From the NCBI GenBank assembly GCA_035513275.1, contig DATKCJ010000053.1:1-6720 (forward strand): DNA of 6,720 nt. Direction: 5' to 3'. The DNA is from DATKCJ01 sp035513275. GTDB lineage: Bacteria > Verrucomicrobiota > Verrucomicrobiia > Opitutales > Opitutaceae. Of the stretch, positions 1 to 4,817 are shown piece by piece; positions within the stretch are counted from its first letter, which is position 1; every line of letters starts with the position of its first letter. A program made the position numbers and the translations under genes. The notes under the pieces are model-generated. The model searched no databases and had not been told where the DNA came from. It was given only the letters and a program-made list of their open reading frames with translations.

Positions 1-951
1 CTCATGGGGAAGGAGAAGCTCCAGTTTCAGGATCTCGACGCGCCGCGGCCACTCGATCCGGTGCCGCCCGTGCAGTGGGAGGAGGCCGTCGCGACGGTCG
101 ACAAGGCGTTCAACGCCGGATACCCGGCGCTCGGGGAGTATTTCCGCGGGATGCTCGCGAAGCGCTGGATCGAATCGGAGCGCCGCGCGAACAAACGCTC
201 CGGCGGCTACTGCACGGGATCGGTCGTCACGGGCGAGCAGCGGATCTACATGACATACGCCGACACCATGGGCGACGTGATGACGCTCGCTCACGAAGTC
301 GGCCATGCGTGGCACAGCAACGTGTTGAAGAAGCAGCGCCCGGTGGCGCAGGAGTATCCGATGACGCTCGCGGAGACGGCGTCGACATTTGCCGAGATGG
401 TGTTGCTCAACGGCCTGCTCTCCGACCCGGGCCTCTCCGACTCGCGCCGCGCATTCCTGCTCGACGAGGAAACCCAGCGCGCAGTCTCCTACCTGCTCAA
501 CGTGCCGATGCGCTATGAGTTCGAGAAGCGCTTCTACGAGGAGCGCAAATCGGGCGAGGTGCCGGTGAGCCGCCTGAAGGAACTCATGGTGCAGACGCAG
601 CGCGAGGTGTTTGGAGACGTCCTCGAGGAAGGCGCCGAGGATCCGCTCTTCTGGGCCTCGAAGCTGCACTTCTTCATCTCGAGCCTCTCGTTCTACAACT
701 ATCCCTACACCTTCGGCTACCTGCTCAGCCGCGCGCTCTTCAACGAGTTCGCGCGCACAGGCCCGTCGTTCCTGCCGCGCTACGAGGCCTTCCTCATCGC
801 GACTGGCAGCAAGACCTGCGAGGACGCCGTGCGCGACACCCTCGGCTGGGACATCCGCGACGAGTCGTTCTGGGCGACCACCATCAAGACCATCGAGGAA
901 CCACTCGCACAGCTCGAAGCGCTGATCGCGAAGCGCTCGCCGAAAGCGTGA
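1..951 (+). CDS. pepF: M3-family oligoendopeptidase (PepF-like), C-terminal part
   Basis: This is a cytoplasmic-type zinc metallopeptidase that cleaves short peptides. The reading frame is open from base 1, so the true start lies upstream and the ATG at position 4 is probably internal. Counting that Met as residue 1, the zinc motif HEVGH is at residues 97-101 (His97 and His101 bind zinc, Glu98 is catalytic) and is extended to HEVGHAWH. The third zinc ligand is Glu124 in the TLAETAS stretch, the spacing expected for family M3. The C-terminal lobe contains FYNYPYTFGYL (about residues 229-239), a Tyr-rich substrate-binding signature of oligoendopeptidase F. PepF proteins are usually about 600 residues, so roughly half (about 316 residues) is visible and the catalytic core is complete. 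The gene ends with TGA at 949-951. No hairpin with a T-run follows. The family call is firm; the exact subfamily and substrate range are not. Confidence 0.93.
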   Translation, partial: LMGKEKLQFQDLDAPRPLDPVPPVQWEEAVATVDKAFNAGYPALGEYFRGMLAKRWIESERRANKRSGGYCTGSVVTGEQRIYMTYADTMGDVMTLAHEVGHAWHSNVLKKQRPVAQEYPMTLAETASTFAEMVLLNGLLSDPGLSDSRRAFLLDEETQRAVSYLLNVPMRYEFEKRFYEERKSGEVPVSRLKELMVQTQREVFGDVLEEGAEDPLFWASKLHFFISSLSFYNYPYTFGYLLSRALFNEFARTGPSFLPRYEAFLIATGSKTCEDAVRDTLGWDIRDESFWATTIKTIEEPLAQLEALIAKRSPKA

Positions 952-1085
952 GCGGATTGTTCGGATCAACGCGGATTTCCGTTCCTGCCTCCTCGGTGGT
1001 GTAGGAGCGTGCCCCGCGAGTCCGGTGGCTCGGTCCGGTCCAAAGCCAGATTTGACGCGCGGTGAAGCACGGCCAGTGTGACTTA

Positions 1086-1226
1086 GTGAGCACGAGCGAA
1101 ATCTTGAGCGGCGAAGAGCTCTCGGCATTGGGAGCGCGCATGGTTGAATCCACCGATCCGGCGGAAGCCGCTCGACTCAGGGATGAGATCGCACGCGGAT
1201 TCTACGGTCGCCAAGCCTTTGAATAG
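1086..1226 (+). CDS. Small hypothetical protein, 46 residues
   Basis: A short ORF starts at GTG 1086 and ends at TAG 1224-1226. It reads as a soluble, charged helical peptide with an ELSALGAR stretch, then STDPAEAARLRDEIARGFYG, which looks like a genuine amphipathic coding pattern. The frame is closed upstream by TGA at 1053-1055, so the protein can only be slightly longer (GTG at 1062). GTG 1086 has no clear ribosome binding site. ATG 1140 in the same frame has GGGAG at 1130-1134 with 5-bp spacing and would give a 28-residue peptide. It ends 16 bp before the ATG of the secreted protein, so the two may be co-transcribed. I do not recognise a named family. The size and composition would suit an antitoxin-like or regulatory small protein, but nothing in the sequence proves that, and no toxin-like partner is adjacent. 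Confidence 0.5.
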   Translation: MSTSEILSGEELSALGARMVESTDPAEAARLRDEIARGFYGRQAFE

Positions 1227-1242
1227 GGAATCGAACGACCAC

Positions 1243-1746
1243 ATGAGAACCAGAATTGCATTTGCGCTCGTTGCGGCTTTGGGAGTCGCCTCCTTGGGCT
1301 CGTCACCCGCGTACCCTGAAACGGACGATGAGGTGGTCGAGGTGGTCGATCTTGAAGCCTTCGATGGCCTTCTGCCAAATGCGTCCATCTTCGAAGTAAT
1401 TGCGAACCCTGAGAAGTTCGCCACCAAGGAAGTCTGTTTTGTCGGTGTGCTGGCTCCAGCCGGACGCGATCGACTTTCAATCGTCTACACCTCGACAGAA
1501 GCTCACAAGCACCGCATTTCGGTGAATGGGATTGCGTTACATTTTGACTCCACAATTGATCGCAGCGAGTTGAAGGACGCCGATGGGAAGTATGTGGCAG
1601 TCTTGGGCGTTCTTGAAAGCGACTCCGCAAGAATTCGGCAATTCCTGCACCCTTTGCACGCGATTCTCGTTCACGGTCGGTTATTGCGAGTAACAAAAGT
1701 CAGCATGATCGAAAAGAGCCCGGAGGCAGCCGCTCAGGGACGGTGA
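1243..1746 (+). CDS. Secreted protein of unknown function, possibly OB-fold-like
   Basis: This 167-residue protein starts at ATG 1243 with a classic Sec signal peptide: MRTR, a hydrophobic core (IAFALVAALGVASLG) and a likely cleavage near the SPAYPET segment. The frame is open upstream to a TTG at 1144, but those 33 codons have poor coding character and overlap the small ORF in another frame, so I chose the ATG with the signal peptide. An AGGGA at 1225-1229 is a weak and rather distant ribosome binding site. The mature part has an acidic linker, then SIFEVIANPEKFATKEVCFVG. That pattern (residues NPEKF, later KYVAVLGVL) resembles small exported beta-barrel proteins of OB-fold type in which a strand follows 'NPEKYxGKxVxVxG'. 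The resemblance is from memory and is inference. It contains one Cys in the mature region, so no lipobox or disulfide pair is evident. Base composition is lower in GC than the flanking genes. Confidence 0.75.
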   Translation: MRTRIAFALVAALGVASLGSSPAYPETDDEVVEVVDLEAFDGLLPNASIFEVIANPEKFATKEVCFVGVLAPAGRDRLSIVYTSTEAHKHRISVNGIALHFDSTIDRSELKDADGKYVAVLGVLESDSARIRQFLHPLHAILVHGRLLRVTKVSMIEKSPEAAAQGR

Positions 1747-1832
1747 AATGATCACTCCCACCTCGGCTGGGCACAGGTTTCTTACATGAAGTTGCGCGTC
1801 TGATAGCCGACGCCGCACTGTTGGAATAGATC

Positions 1833-2504
1833 TCACGCCGATCGCGGCAGCACGTGGAAATAGAGCAGGAAGAAGTGGCACACGCTTCCTGCGATGACGA
1901 ACAGGTGCCAGATCGCGTGGCTGTAGCGCAGGCTGGTCCACTGGTAGAAGATAACGCCGGCCGTGTAGGCCACGCCACCGCCGAAGAGCCAGGCGAGGCC
2001 CTCGGCTGACAGGCGGTTCCAAAGGCTCGGGAAGGCCGCGATCGCCACCCAGCCCATCACGACGTAGCCGGCGACGAAGAGTCGCTTGAACCGGTCGATG
2101 AATAGAAACTTGAGCACGATTCCGCAGATCGTGATTCCCCAAACGACGCCGAAGAGGGTCCACCCAACCCAATCGCCGAGGAGCACGAGGGAGATGGGCG
2201 TGTATGTGCCCGCGATGAACACGTAGATCGCCGCGTGGTCGATTCGCTTCAGCCAGTGCCTCGCGCGCGCCGCCGGAATCGAGTGGTAGAGCGTCGACGC
2301 GAGGTAGAGCAAAATCAGGGACGCGCTGTAGATGCTGAACGCCACGATGCGCCACGCGTCGCCCATCTGCGCCGACGGCACGACGAGGAGCCACAACGCC
2401 ACGATTCCTGCGACAACACCGAGCCCGTGCGTAACGCTGTTGGCGATCTCCTCGCCGGGTGAGTATTCGGAGCGCGTGGTGGACATGGGTGCGTTGCTGG
2501 ACAT
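1833..2504 (-). CDS. trhA: Hemolysin III / PAQR-family integral membrane protein
   Basis: A seven-helix inner-membrane protein of the YqfA/TrhA (hemolysin III) family, bacterial relatives of adiponectin receptors. The family is linked to membrane-fluidity homeostasis; the name reflects an early haemolysis phenotype rather than a proven toxin. The N-terminus has the family signature EEIANSVTHGLG. Numbering from ATG 2504, the presumed metal-site residues are Ser70 and His74 (STLYH), Asp89 (RIDHAAIYVFIAGTYTP) and His196/His200 (SHAIWH), all present. The length of 223 residues is normal. Starts are ambiguous: GTG 2522 (229 aa), ATG 2504 (223 aa) and ATG 2486 (217 aa). I chose 2504 because GAGGG on the minus strand at 2516-2520 lies 11 nt upstream, although 2486 gives a length closer to the family norm. 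It is convergent with the secreted-protein gene. Substrate and true biochemical activity are unknown. Confidence 0.93.
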   Translation of the reverse strand: MSSNAPMSTTRSEYSPGEEIANSVTHGLGVVAGIVALWLLVVPSAQMGDAWRIVAFSIYSASLILLYLASTLYHSIPAARARHWLKRIDHAAIYVFIAGTYTPISLVLLGDWVGWTLFGVVWGITICGIVLKFLFIDRFKRLFVAGYVVMGWVAIAAFPSLWNRLSAEGLAWLFGGGVAYTAGVIFYQWTSLRYSHAIWHLFVIAGSVCHFFLLYFHVLPRSA

Positions 2505-2540
2505 GCGAACGGAGACCCTCACGATTACGAATGTGCATCG

Positions 2541-2615
2541 GCTTGGCCACCCTCCAGTGGGACAGGTCTTTGACCTGCCTTCCGCCGATTCAGGCGGGTC
2601 GGAGACCCGCCCTAC
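2541..2615. repeat. Palindromic intergenic repeat, diverged composite copy
   Basis: Three successive small hairpins lie between the PEP-CTERM gene's stop and the hemolysin III gene's start. The first is CCAC (2547-2550) / loop CCTCCA / GTGG (2557-2560). The second is CAGGTC (2563-2568) / TTT / GACCTG (2572-2577). The third is GGCGGGTC (2593-2600) / GGA / GACCCGCC (2604-2611), followed by CTAC. The second and third match the paired unit at 4755-4817, but with diverged loops and, in the third, matched changes in both arms. The spacer between units is about 13 bp. No T-tract follows on either strand, so an intrinsic terminator is not supported. Confidence 0.75.
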
Positions 2616-2667
2616 TTTCAGAACCCGCCATCAAGCGCGCAGGGCGACGCGATCCACCTCCCGAAAC

Positions 2668-3369
2668 TCAGGCCGTCGCCACGATCTCGCGATTCAAACG
2701 CCGCGCGGACGCGAGCCCGACCAGCACAATCGCCCCGATCATGCCGAACGCAGCGGGCTCCGGCACCGCACCGCCGGGAAACTCCATCGTGAACGCGAGG
2801 TCGATTCCGAAAATCTCCTCCCACGCATTCTCGAAGAGCGTGTCGAAATCATCACCGTTGAGCGCGATCACAAGATTGCCGAATGCGTAGGTGTCCGAGA
2901 GCACCGGCGCCGCGAGGCCCGCGGTGCCGTCGACGGCATCGAAGAGTCCGGAGGTGCTGAGGAAGGCGACGTATTGCGCGCCGGGCGTTAGCAGCAGGTC
3001 GTCGATGACGAAAGTGACCGGCTGAAATGCGTTCGTGCCTGCAGGGAGCGTGCGCACGTCGGACGAGAATAGAAGCGGTCCGGTGAGCTTCGCACCGTCC
3101 CATGCTGAAACGTAGCCGCGGAAGTTCACGTCGCCGCCGGCGTCGGACTTCAGGAGGAAAGTGAATCCCAGCAACTCCGAGTGCGCGGCATCCGCGGTGA
3201 ACGTCTGCCCGACGGTCGCGATCTCCGGCTCGCCGAACGGCGTGATGTAATCGCCTCCGTTCCACGCGGGCGAATTGGTGAGGATCAACTGTGCAAAGGC
3301 GTGCGAAGCGCCTGAAATCGCGAGCGCGCAAAGCGCCGCGCGGAAGAAACGTGCGAGGGTTGTGCTCAT
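2668..3369 (-). CDS. PEP-CTERM sorting domain protein, exported
   Basis: This 233-residue exported protein has exosortase-type sorting signals. A Sec signal peptide lies at residues 1-26 (MSTTLARFFRAALCALAISG, then ASHAFA), with probable cleavage after AFA before Gln27. The C-terminus has the tripartite PEP-CTERM signal: VPEP at 202-205, a hydrophobic helix (AAFGMIGAIVLVGLAS) and a basic patch (ARRLNR). In this family the tail is cut by an exosortase and the protein goes to the outer surface or extracellular matrix. The body is a beta-rich domain with VGQTFTA, SAWDGAKLTGPLLFSS and LTPGAQYVAFLSTSG. I recall that pattern from unnamed PEP-CTERM proteins, possibly a jelly-roll fold, with no proven activity. 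An in-frame extension to 3510 exists, but the signal peptide fixes ATG 3369 as the start. The ribosome binding site is poor. No exosortase gene is in the window. Confidence 0.9.
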   Translation of the reverse strand: MSTTLARFFRAALCALAISGASHAFAQLILTNSPAWNGGDYITPFGEPEIATVGQTFTADAAHSELLGFTFLLKSDAGGDVNFRGYVSAWDGAKLTGPLLFSSDVRTLPAGTNAFQPVTFVIDDLLLTPGAQYVAFLSTSGLFDAVDGTAGLAAPVLSDTYAFGNLVIALNGDDFDTLFENAWEEIFGIDLAFTMEFPGGAVPEPAAFGMIGAIVLVGLASARRLNREIVATA

Positions 3370-3398
3370 GGTCTGGCCGGCGGGTGAACCGACGGCAC

Positions 3399-3427
3399 AT
3401 CCTAGCAAAATCCCCCAGAGCGGGCCA
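3399..3427 (-). promoter_or_regulatory. Possible promoter for the PEP-CTERM gene
   Basis: On the minus strand, TGC followed by TAGGAT (3399-3404) resembles an extended -10 element and would place the transcript start about 20-25 bases before ATG 3369. The hexamer 17 bp further upstream (3422-3427, TGGCCC) matches the -35 consensus at only three positions. This is a pattern match only; promoter consensus in this lineage is not assured. Confidence 0.25.
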
Positions 3428-3549
3428 CCGGGCACACCCCCAGAAGTTCGCCGAAACCCGCTCAATTTCGCGGCGCGGATTGCCCTAAGTGAATTCTGTA
3501 GGATGCACACCGGCGCCGTGGACCTTGCCCGGAGCGACCCGCGCGATTT

Positions 3550-3572
3550 GGCAGGTCAGAGACCTGCCCTAC
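3550..3572. repeat. Palindromic intergenic repeat, single unit
   Basis: This is a perfect hairpin: GGCAGGTC (3550-3557), loop AGA, GACCTGCC (3561-3568), followed by CTAC. It is identical base for base to the unit at 4795-4817. It lies 25 bp downstream of the dihydrouridine synthase stop codon (minus strand) and upstream of the PEP-CTERM gene. On the minus strand it would form a stable 8-bp stem with a 3-nt loop just after the stop, but no U-run follows, so any role would be in 3'-end protection or attenuation rather than classical termination. Confidence 0.88.
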
Positions 3573-3597
3573 TCAGGCAGACGCGACGGCGGCTGCC

Positions 3598-4710
3598 TCA
3601 CCAGTTCTCCACCGGGCCCTTGGGCACAGGGATCGATTCGCGCTCGGTTGCGTCATCGCCTTCCGGACGCAAGAACGACGGCTCGAGCGGCTTCGGCTGA
3701 AACTTGTCGCGCAGCTCGCCGTCGTCGCCGAGGAACTGCGCTCGCCACTCGCGGAAGCGTGCGAGCGCGTTGTCGTAATCCGCGCGGCTGCGCATCGTCA
3801 CGATGTGCCGCTTGAATTCACGCGACGGCCCGAAACGCTTCGCATACCACGGCGCGACCTTGCGGAAAAGAAGAGCTCCCCTCTCGTCGCCGTAAAACGC
3901 GATGTAGCGCTCGAAGTGCCGCGTCATCACGCGCACGCGCTCGTCAAACGTCGCCTCGGGCGGAAGCACGCCGGTGTCGAGATACGTGCGTGTGTGCGCG
4001 AAGATCCACGGGTTGTAGAACGCGCCGCGGCCGATGCTCACTCCCGCGCAGCCCGTTTCCGCAAGCATCACGCGCGCGGCCTCTGGCGTGGTGACGTCGC
4101 CATTGCCGATTACCGGAGCGTTGCTCACCGCCTCGACGACAGCGCGGATGCCCGCGAGATTCACGCGGCCGGCGAAACCCTGCGCACGCGTGCGTCCGTG
4201 CACGAAGATCGCTGCGGCGCCGACATCCTCGAGCGCACGCGCGAGCACAGGCGCGGTGAGATTCTCCTCATCCCAGCCGAGGCGCATTTTCGCCGTTACG
4301 GGAATCTTCACGGCGTCGATCATGCCCTTGAGGAGCGCGGCGGTCTTCGCGACCTCGGTCATCATTGCCGATCCGCCGCCGATCTTTGTGACCTTGCGCA
4401 CGGGGCAACCCATGTTGACGTCGATCGATGCGATGCCGCGCTGCTCGAGCATCATCGCGGCGTCGCGCATTTCTTCCGCGACCGAGCCGAAAAGCTGCAC
4501 GGCTAGCGGCGAATCCTCGTGGCAGGTCTCGACGAGCTGGAGCGCGCGCGGGTTGCGCTCAAGGAGCGAGCGGGCGTTGACGAGGTCGGTCGTGCAGAGG
4601 TCGAGCCCGCCGAGTTCGCGCACGGTCAGCCGGAACGGCAGGTTGGTGTAACCGGCCAGTGGCGAGAGAAAGAGGTTCGAGCGCACCTCGAGCGTGCCGA
4701 AGCGGAGCAT
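3598..4710 (-). CDS. dusB: tRNA-dihydrouridine synthase, DusB/NifR3-like
   Basis: An FMN enzyme that reduces uridine to 5,6-dihydrouridine in the D-loop of tRNA using NADPH, acting in the cytoplasm. The TIM-barrel opens with LFLSPLAGYTNLPFR, the flavin-binding start of the family. Numbering from ATG 4710, the catalytic acid Cys102 sits in DVNMGCPVRKVTKIGGGSA. Lys141 is in VTAKMRLGWD, His171 and Arg173 are in FVHGRTR, and the phosphate-binding strands follow as PVIGNGDVTTPEAA and GVSIGRGAFYNPWIF. A helical tRNA-recognition domain follows. The length of 370 residues is slightly long for the family (about 320-350), with a Pro/charged tail at the C-terminus. A TTG at 4746 would add 12 residues, but ATG 4710 directly precedes the family's typical beginning (MLRFGTLEVRSNLFLSPLAG). 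The overall pattern best fits the DusB/NifR3 subgroup; which uridine it modifies cannot be read from the sequence. Confidence 0.95.
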   Translation of the reverse strand: MLRFGTLEVRSNLFLSPLAGYTNLPFRLTVRELGGLDLCTTDLVNARSLLERNPRALQLVETCHEDSPLAVQLFGSVAEEMRDAAMMLEQRGIASIDVNMGCPVRKVTKIGGGSAMMTEVAKTAALLKGMIDAVKIPVTAKMRLGWDEENLTAPVLARALEDVGAAAIFVHGRTRAQGFAGRVNLAGIRAVVEAVSNAPVIGNGDVTTPEAARVMLAETGCAGVSIGRGAFYNPWIFAHTRTYLDTGVLPPEATFDERVRVMTRHFERYIAFYGDERGALLFRKVAPWYAKRFGPSREFKRHIVTMRSRADYDNALARFREWRAQFLGDDGELRDKFQPKPLEPSFLRPEGDDATERESIPVPKGPVENW

Positions 4711-4754
4711 TCGGAGATACCATCCGCCGCGGGCGCGCGGAGGCAAGCCCGAGG

Positions 4755-4817
4755 GTAGGGCAGGTCTCTGACCTGCCGGTCTTTCGATTTCCGTGGCAGG
4801 TCAGAGACCTGCCCTAC
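4755..4817. repeat. Palindromic intergenic repeat, perfect inverted pair
   Basis: Two 23-bp units lie back to back in inverted orientation, at 4755-4777 and 4795-4817, separated by a 17-bp spacer (4778-4794). Each unit is itself a hairpin (8-bp arms GGCAGGTC and GACCTGCC around TCT or AGA), and the two are exact reverse complements of each other including the outer GTAG/CTAC. The region can therefore fold as two small hairpins or one 23-bp stem. It fills most of the 106-bp gap between the histidine kinase and dihydrouridine synthase genes, and its last base is the last base of the kinase stop codon (TAG on the minus strand, 4817-4819). Confidence 0.92.

Noticed and set aside
952..977. GCGGATT repeated at 952-958 and 971-977 after the peptidase stop
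   Set aside because: It is seven bases only and could be chance, though it may be a remnant of another dispersed repeat.
1000..1020. REP-like motif starting TGTAGGAGCG and ending CGCGAG
   Set aside because: The start resembles known REP sequences, but the arms pair over only about three bases, so no hairpin is supported.
1144..1242. N-terminal extension of the secreted protein to TTG 1144
   Set aside because: It would bury the signal peptide 33 residues in, and it overlaps the small ORF in another frame.
1747..1832. Bidirectional terminator between the convergent secreted-protein and hemolysin III genes
   Set aside because: I found no convincing inverted repeat or T-tract in this 86-bp gap.
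1681..2550. A 289-codon minus-strand frame overlapping the hemolysin III gene
   Set aside because: It is Arg-rich low-complexity translation out of frame with the clear seven-helix membrane protein.
3370..3510. Upstream extension of the PEP-CTERM protein
   Set aside because: The signal peptide begins exactly at Met 3369; the extension is intergenic-like.
3550..3572. Intrinsic transcription terminator
   Set aside because: The hairpin is strong but no T-run follows on either strand.
3805..4651. Plus-strand open frames opposite the dihydrouridine synthase
   Set aside because: They have no recognisable motifs and skewed composition; the minus-strand gene has all family signatures.
2561..4817. 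CRISPR array or tandem repeats
   Set aside because: The units are few, widely dispersed between genes, not regularly spaced, and separated by coding sequence.
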